A stretch of 59,217 nt of DNA from assembly GCA_014904845.1 (NCBI GenBank), contig MU119513.1, forward strand, positions 1-59,217, in the 5' to 3' direction. This document shows, one piece after another, positions 34,502 through 43,721 of this stretch (position 1 is the first letter of the stretch; every line of letters begins with the position of its first letter). Under the pieces are notes generated by a model that worked only from the letters and a program-made list of their open reading frames with translations, ran no database searches and had not been told where the DNA came from. A program made the translations under genes and the position numbers. The DNA comes from Acephala macrosclerotiorum (taxonomy: Eukaryota > Ascomycota > Leotiomycetes > Helotiales > Mollisiaceae).

Positions 34502-34730
34502 TATTAATATTATATTAAAAATATTATATTATTAATAATATAATTTAAATATATATAAAATTTTTCTTTGAATTTTATTATATATATTAATTTATAATTA
34601 ATTAAAATTATTTAAAAAATAAAACTCGAAATATAAAAATTTTATTTCGAAAATAAAAATAAAATAATATTAATTATATACAATTTTAAATCGCACGTAA
34701 ATATTAAATAATATTTATTTCGATATAAAA
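34502..34730 (+). repeat. right direct repeat (probable LTR) of block 1
   Basis: Second copy of the repeat at 29808-30035. It keeps a few CpGs that the left copy lost (for example CTCGAAATAT and ATCGCACGTAA) and lost others that the left copy kept, so the two mutated independently after insertion. Confidence 0.6.
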
Positions 34731-36142
34731 ATTTAAATTTAATAAAATAATTAACGTATAATATATTTCGCGTATATAATAAAATAAAATAAAATATTTA
34801 ATAATTTATAATTAAAAATATCTTAAAAATATACGTATATAATTAAAAATTTTAATATTTTTTATTTAAAAAAATTAATATTTTAAATTTTTTAAACGTA
34901 AAATTTATTATTTTATTTAAATTAATTTAATAAATTTAATAATAATTTTTTAATCGATTTAATTATATTTAAAAATATTAAATTTATTATTATTAAATTA
35001 AAATTTATTAATAAAATTTATTTTTTTATTTTTATTAATTCGAAATTTTTTTTAAAATTTTTTTAATATTTATTTAATATTAAAAATTTAATTAATTATT
35101 AATATTAATTTTAATCGATTTAATATATTATATAATAATTTTTATTTCGTTTTTAAATTTTTTTTAATTAATTTTAAAATTATTATTATAATATTATAAT
35201 TTTTTTATAATATAAATATAATAAATATTCGAATTTTTTTTTTAATATATTTAATAAATTTTTTTTGTAAGTTTTTAATAATATAATAAATTTTTTAATC
35301 GATTTATTAATAATTAAAATTTTAAAATTTTTAAAATTTTATAATTTAGATTTTTTTTATAATTATTTAAAAATTTTTTTTTTTTTTAAAATCGAATAAA
35401 TATTTTTAATTAAAAATTATTAATAATATCGAAAATATAATTATTATAATAATAATTAAAATCGATAATATATTTAATTTTAAATTTCGAAAATTAATTT
35501 CGATTACAAATAATACTCGATATTAAATAATATATAAATTTTTTTTTTGTTTTTCATTTTAAAAAAATAGTTTTTTTATCGATTTTAATTCTAATAAACT
35601 AATATCGACGACGTAATTGTCGATTTATTATTTATAAAATTTTTTTTTAATTTATAAATAATTCGAAATATAAAAAAATTAAATTAAATATAAAAAACGA
35701 AAAATTTAAAAAGTATTTCTTTAATAAAAAATTTTATTAGTATATTTTTATTTTAAATATTAAAATATTTATTTAAATATTAAATATTTTTATAATTATA
35801 TAATTACGCAATTTTTAAAAAAAGTCTTAAAAAGTCTCTCTTTGGAATTATATACTAAATAAAATAGTCCAAATTGATTAAATCAATTGTAGTAATTGAA
35901 TATAAAAACGAGTGTTCTAAGAAGTGTTCCCTTGGTAATATGAAACTCCGTAGAGAGTGCATTTTTACTTTAAGCACTAAAGTGCTTATCGGCTTATCGG
36001 TTTCATCGCTCGACAGAATCTCAATTTATTACTTCTCAATAATTATACCAATTTCAAATGCTTATAAAACGCTCAAATTTAAAGCTTTTTACTTGAAACT
36101 TGAAATAAGAGTAAATTACTAAAGTCGAAGACTTTATAGTCT

Positions 36143-36164
36143 CTCGCAGAGGCGCTCTTGCGAG
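36143..36164. repeat. small hairpin in copy A
   Basis: Arms CTCGCAGAG and CTCTTGCGAG around a GCG-like loop. The homologous site in copy C (on the - strand) is a perfect palindrome, TTCGTAAAA and TTTTACGAA around TAC, so pairing potential is conserved although the bases changed. Confidence 0.6.
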
Positions 36165-36191
36165 GCCTGCGAAGTAAAATGTGCGTCGAGT

Positions 36192-36258
36192 AAAGAAAGA
36201 AAAAGCCCGTTCGCTATTGGCTCGCTTAGCGAGCCGCCGGACGGGCCTTTTCTTTCGG
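36192..36258. repeat. large GC-rich hairpin in copy A
   Basis: Outer arms AAAGAAAGAAAAAGCCCGT (36192-36210) and ACGGGCCTTTTCTTTCGG (36241-36258) pair almost fully. Inner arms GGCTCGC (36219-36225) and GCGAGCC (36229-36235) close on a TTA loop. The same hairpin, mutated, is at 39524-39583 in copy C. A transcribed strand would fold strongly; the function, if any, is unknown. Confidence 0.75.
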
Positions 36259-36280
36259 TACGAGAGAAACATTTTTATTC

Positions 36281-37878
36281 CATTGCGTCGAAAATTCAAA
36301 GTATTTATATACTATATTAGAATCATCGAATTACAGTCATATGAGCTTCGGCCATTGTACGAGCTGCGTATTTCATGTATTTAGTTGACATTTACATTTC
36401 TCCAATTTCGATATGGGATATCTTCATATGTGGTATGATGATCAAGTGATTTGATTATGAGAGTCTCGTGATTGCGCAAGGCTGAAGTTTTGTATTCCAA
36501 CATGCCTTGCAGCTGCATCGTGGCAAATCTTTCTCACAGGACACATCTAGCACATTAAATGGGAGCAAATTTTCAAGATCGTTCAGTGCTAAGTGGGTGG
36601 CCACAAGCGCGCCATCAGCCATTCCTTTCATTCAGCGCTTGTTCAGCTCGGCAACCAATCTGAATTCTCAATCGCTTCACATTTGTCATACCAAAGAAGG
36701 CTCCTGGTCCTCCTATTAGTTGATATCCCTAGATATCCCTCACTCTGCAGCCTTGACATCTTAACAACCTAGCTCTACCCCTTGCCACTGTCTAACACTG
36801 AGATCATATGAAGCCTTAATCGAATGTCGGAGGAGCGCCAGGCTGATGAGCGGGGATATTTTTGGATACCATTAGTCTTCATCATTCTAAATGATGTGTA
36901 TGGCTGGCAAAATTTATTCATATTATCGTTTTCAAGAGATTTACTGGTTCGACGTGAGCTCCCACTTCCGAGTTGTCGGACCAGTTCACTCGACGTTTTT
37001 GAGTAGAAAATGACAAGACCTGTCCAATATAGAAGCCATGTTCTATGAAGGATTGTGAGCTACTTTACCGGACCAACAGGGGAAAATTCTCTTTGCTAGA
37101 TTATGAGTGCTCAGATAAGCATAGCCCTAGAGGCAATCATTTGCTTAGAAGAAATGAATTCTTTCGAAAATCCGCGCACATTCTGGATGTCGTTCTTAGG
37201 ACTCACCGTGTACTGCTCTTCAAGAGAGAGTAGGATTCCTCTATGGCGCATTTCTTATATTGGTCAAGATATTCCGTTAACGTCTTCATTTCTCGTTGCT
37301 TAATGCTCTAATTACTGGATGTATACCTTTACCACCAGCGCAGGCTTCATTTCCATAAATACTACCCAGAAAATAAGAGACCACGGCTCACTTACATGGT
37401 GGCCTTCTAGGTACTTCTGCTTCAATGAATGGTACTTCTGTTTCTCAGCACAAAGGTATATGCCTTCGCTAATCCTCATCCCCGTCATTGCCTCTCCTTC
37501 TCACCATCTCTCCGCTTCGAAACACAGGATTACTCTTCAGCTTCTATGATCATTCAGCTCAGAGGCTGTGTTCTTCGTGTTGCTTCCTCTTGATGATTCT
37601 TACATTCTCATGATGTTGATCACCACAGTTTTCAGCTTCAAGACGATCATCCCTTCAAAGATAAATTTAGATCCTACTAGAAGTCGATCTAGGAATAGGA
37701 GCAAGTAAAGATTCAACTTCTCAAGATTTTGTATAAAGAGGACCGGTCTCTTTTGGAATCGACTTCCCTCATCAGCATCATATCTACAGTCTCAAATATT
37801 AAGCACTGCATCTTTCTCAATCTTCAAACGACATCCAATTCACAATCAACCAGTTCTCCTAAACAACATTCTATTAAA
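36281..37878. other. island sequence upstream of the hydrophobin-like gene
   Basis: About 1.6 kb of moderate GC without a convincing gene; frames at 36507-36719, 36824-37006 and 37103-37303 (+) are short and unlinked by credible introns, and may be gene debris. A TATA-like TATAAA at 37732-37737 lies 142 bp before the hydrophobin-like ATG, followed by a near-palindrome AGAGGACCGGTCTCTT and a CA-rich leader, so 37700-37878 is taken as its core promoter and 5' UTR. Confidence 0.4.
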
Positions 37879-38378
37879 ATGCAATTCACCAACATCCTCA
37901 CTATCTTCTCCTTAACTATGACCGGAGCTCTCGCAGCCCCAGGCGCTTGCTCCGTCCCTACTCCAACTCCCACTAACTGCTGCCCCCCACCACCTCCGGC
38001 CACGTCCTCTGCAGCAGCCTCCATAATCGTACGTACCTTGCGCCATCCAACTTAGCAGCAATATACCGCCATCAAAGTACTAACCGTCGAACAGAACCAA
38101 GTCAACATCTGCCAGTCCGGCTCACCATATTGCTGCGCGCTTGCTGCTACCAACGGGGATGGACATTCATGCAACTCGATGGACGGTAGCACTATCAATT
38201 GTGATAGTACGGTTGTATGCTGCAATGATAATGGCAATGGGGTAAGTCATTACCCATCCTATTTTGGTCTTCATGGGTAATAGAAGAAATGAATGTTAAT
38301 GTTGGGTGGTCTTAGACTCAAATCTGCACCAACAGCCTTACGGTTGTCATTCCGATCGACTTGAACAGCATCCTATGA
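37879..38378 (+). CDS. small secreted cysteine-rich protein, hydrophobin-like
   Basis: Predicted secreted 119-aa protein; hydrophobins coat hyphae and spores with amphipathic layers. Exons 37879-38028, 38095-38241, 38316-38378; the first intron has a TACTAAC branch site. Residues 1-20 (MQFTNILTIFSLTMTGALAA) are a signal peptide. After a Pro-rich segment, eight cysteines at 56, 63, 64, 76, 86, 92, 93 and 103 follow the hydrophobin order C-CC-C-C-CC-C with spacings 6, 11, 9, 5 and 9, nearer class I than class II. The C-terminus (LTVVIPIDLNSIL) is hydrophobic as usual. Three extra cysteines (24, 34, 35) in the N-terminal region are atypical. It lies alone in a small island between AT-rich blocks, flanked by inverted repeats. 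A different small secreted protein or effector with a similar pattern is the alternative. Confidence 0.75.
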
Positions 38379-39094
38379 GTTGCTGATTAAGTAACATGTG
38401 AAGCTGTAATATGTCAACGAAACAGCTTTGTAGGAAGTAGAAATTGCTAAACTAGGACGGTAAAACAAGGGAAGTAGAGAAGCGAGGGATGTGGAGACTT
38501 GTTTTGTTTGTTTTTCTTTTGCTTCGAGTTGATTTTTTTTAATTCCTTTTTTGATTCTAGTAATTCGAGTTTGTCAATGTCAGCGCTGGCTGCTGGAAAT
38601 ATCTGCCTATTGAATCTCTATTTTTTTTACAAACCCGGCCCTAATATTGTATTTTGAATGCTTTGATCTCTTTATATAGTCTTTTGATAAAAAATAATTA
38701 ACTTTTTTTTCTAGAGCACATAAAGTAAAAAATGTTACCAATGGCCACTATATGAGAAATAGTTTGACTTTTAATTAGCGTTGCTCGATTTTAATGTATC
38801 AATCAATCAATCAAATCATTAATCATTATCAATCAAAACTTCTATAGCCTTTGCACTTTTTCTACTCGTCAGCGACACTTTCACGTGATCACAAGAACAC
38901 CAAAATCCGGCTTACGCTGCACTTAAAATAACTCTACTAAATATTTTACGATTTGTCTAGTTTCGAAATATGTATTATAAATAATTGCAAATAATCCAAA
39001 TTTGCAATTGCATCGAATTTTAATTAATAGTTGTTATTATAATTAATTTAGAACGTGTATCGCGATTTGCTACCGTTTGAGACTTTACTAGAAG
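38379..39094. other. transition from island to second repeat locus
   Basis: Begins with the 3' flank of the hydrophobin-like gene. An ATCA-type short tandem stretch lies at about 38798-38845. AT content rises to the right, but C and G outside CpG are still frequent, so RIP here is weak. No gene is seen. Confidence 0.45.
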
Positions 39095-40090
39095 TGTGCC
39101 TTAGGCATTGCACTTATGTGCTGGACGTTTATATTGCACGACTACGCAACTCTCGAAGGGGATCCCGAGAGATTTCTCTTTAAAATTATATACTAAGTAA
39201 AATGATTTCTATTGATTGAATCGATTATAGCAATTCAATATAAAAAATAGAAGACTTAGAAGTATTTCTTTGGCGTAAAACTTAGAAGTGCGTTTTTGTT
39301 TTGAGTATTAAAAAGTTTATCAGTTTATCAAAGTTTATCGCTTGATAGAATTTACTTTAATTCAAATATTTCGAAAAATTTAATTTATTAAATAAAATAA
39401 ATAAAATAAATAAAATAAATAAAATAAATAAAATAAATAAAATAAATAAAATAAATAAAATATAATATTAATTAAAAAAAGTTTAATAATAAATATATTT
39501 ATAAAATATTTTTTTCGTATTGAAAAAAAGAATTCGTTCGACGGTTCGTTAAGCGAGCCAATAGTGAACGAGTTTTTTTTTTCGATACGAAAAAAATATT
39601 TTATTTTATAAGTTTCGTAAAAGTATTTTTACGAAGAATTACAAAATTTTCAATTTTAGTAATTTATTTTTATTTCAAGTTTTAAATTAAAAACTTTTAA
39701 TTTAAGTATTTTATAAAGATTTGAAATTAGAATAATTTTAGATTTTATCGAACGATAAAATCGATAAATTGATAAATTTTTTAGTGTTTAAAATAAAAAC
39801 GTACTTTTTGCGAAATTTTATATTATTAGAAAAATACTTTTTGAGATTCTCGTTTTTATATTTAATTATTATGATCGATTTAATCAATTTAAATTATTTT
39901 ATTTAGTATATAATTCTAGAGAGAAATCTCTTAGAATTTCTTTTGAAAGTTGTACAACTATAGAAATATTTAGTACTTAAATAAGTGTTTTAATGTCTAA
40001 AGTAAAAACGTATTTAGAGTTTTGAAAATCGAAGAAAGCGATTGCCGGCCTTAGTGCCTAAGGCAGAAGCGTACTTAAGAGTTTTGAATC
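39095..40090. mobile_element. inverted pair (copies B and C) of the hairpin repeat family, about 1 kb
   Basis: 39095-39360 (copy B) runs in the direction of copy A; 39490-40090 (copy C) is its reverse complement and extends through the body and both hairpins. B and the outer part of C form long inverted ends, with matching TTATATACTAA cores at about 39188 and, reversed, at about 39905, and matching GCCTTAGGCA-type palindromes further out. Copy C is clearly RIP-mutated relative to copy A. This could be one foldback/MITE-like element with long inverted ends, or two insertions of the family in opposite directions. Confidence 0.6.
39390..39461. repeat. 9-bp tandem repeat, (AAATAAAAT) about 8 copies
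   Basis: A near-perfect tandem array between copies B and C, unlike the disordered A/T sequence of the RIP blocks. It sits at the centre of the inverted pair and may be a replication-slippage product. Confidence 0.85.
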
Positions 40091-40440
40091 GCTATTTTTA
40101 TTAAGTACGATTTTATTTTATTAATTTGCGCAATAACGAATTAATAGAATTGTTTGAAACTTGGAATCTGACAGTATTTAATTGAGTTTTAATTTATTTA
40201 CAAGTCTTATACAATTTGGATTAATTAATAAGTTAAAATTGCAAACGCAATAAAATCGAAGTTTTGATATTTTTTATCGAATCGATTGCGTATTATTTCG
40301 AAATCATATAATCGCGGAATTCTTAACAGACCAATCAAATCGCTGCATTTGGATACCTCGGTTAAATTTGAGTGAAATCGCTCATTGTGAAAAGTGTTGA
40401 TATTACGTGTATATAGAAAAGTTGATATTAGTCTTTAAAT
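40091..40440. other. short less-mutated segment before AT block 2
   Basis: AT-rich but with many C and G outside CpG (for example ACAGACCAATCAAATCGCTG near 40327), so it largely escaped the mutation process. No gene or repeat relation was recognised. Confidence 0.4.
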
Positions 40441-41423
40441 CGAACAAATAATAATAATAATTATTTTTAATTTTTATTAATTATTAAATATAATTTAATA
40501 TAAATATTTTAAAACGTTTAAATAAAATTATAAAATATAAATTAATAAATTATATTTTTATTATTATAATAATTAAACAATTTTATAAATAAAAAATTTA
40601 AATAAATAAAATATTATAAAATAATTTTTTTATAATATATAAATTTTTTTAAAAAAAAATTAATAATAAATAAATTAAAAAATATATATTTATTAAATAA
40701 TCAAAATTTAAAAATAATTTTATTTAAAAAAATATTAATAAATTATATATTTTATTTTTAAAATATATAATATAAAATAAAAATAAAATAATTTAAATAT
40801 AATATTTAATATTATATTAATAAATAAATAAAAAATAATAATAATAATAATAATAATAAAAATAATAATAATAATAAAATTTTAAAATATATTATTTAAA
40901 TTATTATAAAACGTATAAAAATATAATAAATATTTAAAAAAATATTTTAAATTTATTAATTAATTATTTATATTATAAATAAAATTATAAATATTATTTT
41001 TAAAAATAAATTATAAATTTTTAAATATAAAATTATAATTAATATTTTTATTAATATTTCTTTTATTTTAAATTATTATTTAATAATTTAATAAAAATTT
41101 TAAATTTTGAATTAATATAAATTTTATAAAATTTTTTTTAATTTATTTAAATAAGTTTTTAAATTTATTAAAATTTTTAAAAAATAATAATATAAATAAT
41201 AATATTTATATTAATAATTATTTTCGATTTTAAAATAAAATAAAATAAAATTTTATAATAATATTTATAAATTGAAATAATTATTTTATTTTTAATAAAA
41301 AAAATTTATAAAAATTATTATTATTTATATTAACGATTTTTTAATTAATAATATTAATTTAATTATATTAAATATTTTATAAATTTAAATATAATTATAA
41401 AAAAATAAATATATTATAATTAT
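40441..41423. repeat. AT-rich block 2, left part, both-strand RIP
   Basis: Almost pure A/T with only a handful of CpG left, starting abruptly after 40440 and ending at the left LTR of the 12.1-kb element. It looks like an older repeat into which the younger element inserted. Confidence 0.8.
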
Positions 41424-41681
41424 TATAAAAAAGTAATAAAATACAAAACAAAAAAATTCAATCGTAAATCAATTCGTTTTCATCAATAAATTAAATTTAT
41501 TCGAAGTAATTTGTAATTCGTAAATCAATTAATTAATTAATTAGAGTAGAAATAGAAAAAATTGTTAATTAATTTATAGTAAGTGAAAACTCTTTATATA
41601 TTAAAAGATACGTAATTAGTATTGTTCTCGAAATTAGTTATTTATAAGGATTTTTAAAGAGAAAATATATAGTTTTATTAC
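41424..41681 (+). repeat. left LTR-like repeat (copy 1), C-depleted
   Basis: About 258 bp, aligned along its length with 53284-53540. It shares ATACAAAACAAAAAAATTCA and AATCGTAAATCAATTCGTTT. Where the copies differ it nearly always has T against C, or keeps G against A. Confidence 0.8.
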
Positions 41682-43679
41682 AATCGTTTTTTTATATAAT
41701 GAGCTCGTTTCGAGTTTCGAAAAAAAGAATTAAAAAAAGAAAAAAGATTTGTTTTAAGTAAAGAATTCAAAGCTCGAAATTTCTCAAATTATTATTGTTC
41801 TTTTCTAAGAATTTGATAGTTTTTTTAATATTTTTATTAGCGTTAAATTTTTTTGTAATTTATTTTTTTTTTTTTTTTAAAATTTAATAAAAAGAAAAAA
41901 AGTAAACGAATTTCAAATTTAAATTTATCGTTAGAAATAATTAAATATTTTTGATTATTTTTTATAAATATTATTAATTTTTCAATTTTGTATTTAAAAA
42001 AGAATTTATTATTAAAAAATATTTTTATTTTTTTTATTTTAAAATATTGAAAAATTAGTTTGATTTGAGTTATAATTTGTTTTTGTTAATAAGTATATAA
42101 ATGTTTATTATTAAACGAGTTTTAGTAGTTTAATTATTGGAAAATTTTATATTGAATAATAAAATAGTTTAAGAATTTCGCGCAATGAATTATATCGAAG
42201 ATTATATCGATTTTTTTAAGTTGAATATTATTGAAAAAAGATTCGTTGTTAGGAAATTCTCGAAATCGATTTTTAGAGAGAATTCGAAGTTTGTTATGAA
42301 TTTTTTTAAGTTTCTAGTAAATAGTCGTCGATGATTTTTTTGTTAGTATTAATAGATATTAAATTTACAAAGAGTAAAATGAGAAAATTAGAGTTTTTAG
42401 AATTCTCAGTGTATTTTCGATCGATAAAAGTCTTTGTTTTGTAAACGTATAATTTTAATTTTTGAGATTTTTTTTTTATAATATTTGATTGAGTTTATTT
42501 TAAGAGATTTTTAATTAAAATTCGATTTTTAATACTAGAAAAAAAATTTATTTAAGTAGTTTTTTTAAAGAATCGAAATAATCAATTTATCGTTTTTTTA
42601 TAATTATTAAATCGCGAATAAATTATTTGGAATTTGTTAGAAAAAAAAAGTTCAATATATAATAAGTTTGAATTTTAAAATATATTTATTTTTTTTTCGT
42701 AGAAAAATTAATTAATTTTATTGTTTTAATAGAGTTTAATAGATTGAAAAAAAGCAACGAAGTAAAAAAAATGATTTTTGAAAAGTCGATAAAATAATAA
42801 TTATAATTTAAAGTTCGTTTATAAGAATTGAACGATGAAAAAGAAATACGTATTGTATAAAAAAAAGAATTCATTGAAAAAAGTTCGTTAGTAATAGAAT
42901 TTCAATATATTAATTTTTTTAAAAAGAAACAATAAAATATTTTTTTTTTTCGTTTATTTAAAGAAATTTTATAAAATAAAAATTATTGCAATTTTTAAAT
43001 TAATAAACGATTTAATCGAAGAAATAAACGTAAAAACGATAAAAATTCGTAAAAATTAAAATCGATTTTTTGTTAACGTTTTTTATTTATATTAAAGAAT
43101 AGTAAAAATATTCATAAATTAAAAACGAGTATTAGAATAAATTTAAACGAATTGAAAATTTTTTTTCTTAGTATATAATTTATAAATTTTAAACAATTGT
43201 ATTTTTATAATTTCAATTTATTTTTTATCGTTTTTAAAATACAAATCGAGATTCTTATAAAGTATTATATAGTAAACTCGATAAAATTGTTTAATAAACG
43301 AATATTTGTAAATATTGTAAACGGTATTTAAAATTTCAATGTAATTAATAAAATTCAAAGTATTAAAAAAAGTAATATTTGATTTTTAGATATTGCTTAT
43401 ATTGTACGTGTAATCAATTATTGGACGTATATTATTTAATCGAAACTCGTAAATTGATTAGAATAAAATAATATTAGATTACGATAAAATAATAATAATT
43501 TTGTATTTTTTTAATATAAACGTAAATATATTGTAATATTTTTTATTATTAGTAGTAAATTTTTTGGATTTGATTAACGTGGAGATCGAAACGAAGAAAA
43601 AAGTAAATCGAAAAATTCGAAAAATTTAAAAAATCTAAGAAAGTAAAAAATTTTACACGAAAAAACCAATAATAATAAT

Positions 43680-43721
43680 ATCGTTATCGTCGTTATCGTT
43701 GTCGTCGTTATTATCGTCAAT
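43680..43721. repeat. degenerate TCG/TTA microsatellite
   Basis: An imperfect array of TCGTTA and TCGTCG units inside the 12.1-kb element. All its C are in CpG, so an originally purer trinucleotide or hexanucleotide repeat may have been reshaped by CpG-sparing mutation. Confidence 0.6.

Larger units (their letters stand above)
29808..34730. mobile_element. probable RIP-destroyed LTR element of about 4.9 kb
   Basis: The sequences at 29808-30035 and 34502-34730 are direct repeats. The core (29891-30032 and 34585-34728) is close to identical over about 140 nt, with differences mostly of the C/T and G/A kind. Their spacing, about 4.7 kb, fits an LTR retrotransposon or a TE pair. No gag, reverse transcriptase or integrase can be read because of mutation, so the superfamily and orientation are unknown. 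It could be inserted in, or next to, the lost 3' half of the MFS gene. Confidence 0.55.
29614..35830. repeat. AT-rich block 1, RIP-degraded repeats
   Basis: About 6.2 kb made almost only of A and T. The C and G that remain are overwhelmingly inside CpG (ACGAA, TCGAT, ACGTAA contexts), with very few elsewhere. There is no coding potential. This is the signature of extreme repeat-induced point mutation in which C to T and G to A happened on both strands. The left edge enters the MFS gene; the right edge falls inside a repeat copy near 35830. It contains a direct-repeat pair listed separately. Confidence 0.9.
35700..36280 (+). mobile_element. repeat family with GC-rich hairpins, copy A
   Basis: Non-coding repeat whose left part (35700-35830) is RIP-mutated but whose remainder is well preserved. 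It is homologous in direct orientation to 39095-39360 (copy B) and in reverse orientation to 39490-40090 (copy C). Shared landmarks are the core TTATATACTAA, a palindrome-rich middle (TAAGCACTAAAGTGCTTA at 35970-35990) and two hairpins at 36143-36164 and 36192-36258. No reading frame fits all copies. I cannot assign it to a known superfamily; long inverted ends at the B/C locus suggest a non-autonomous DNA element or foldback. Confidence 0.65.

Noticed and set aside
36824..37303. Short + strand frames in the island, one with WMSFLGLTVYC-like hydrophobic residues
   Set aside because: Could be debris of a membrane protein gene, but frames do not join by credible introns and no family was recognised.
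42324..42335. V-V-D-D reading that resembles a reverse transcriptase active site
   Set aside because: Surrounding residues do not fit a polymerase palm and stops are close; four codons in mutated DNA are not evidence.
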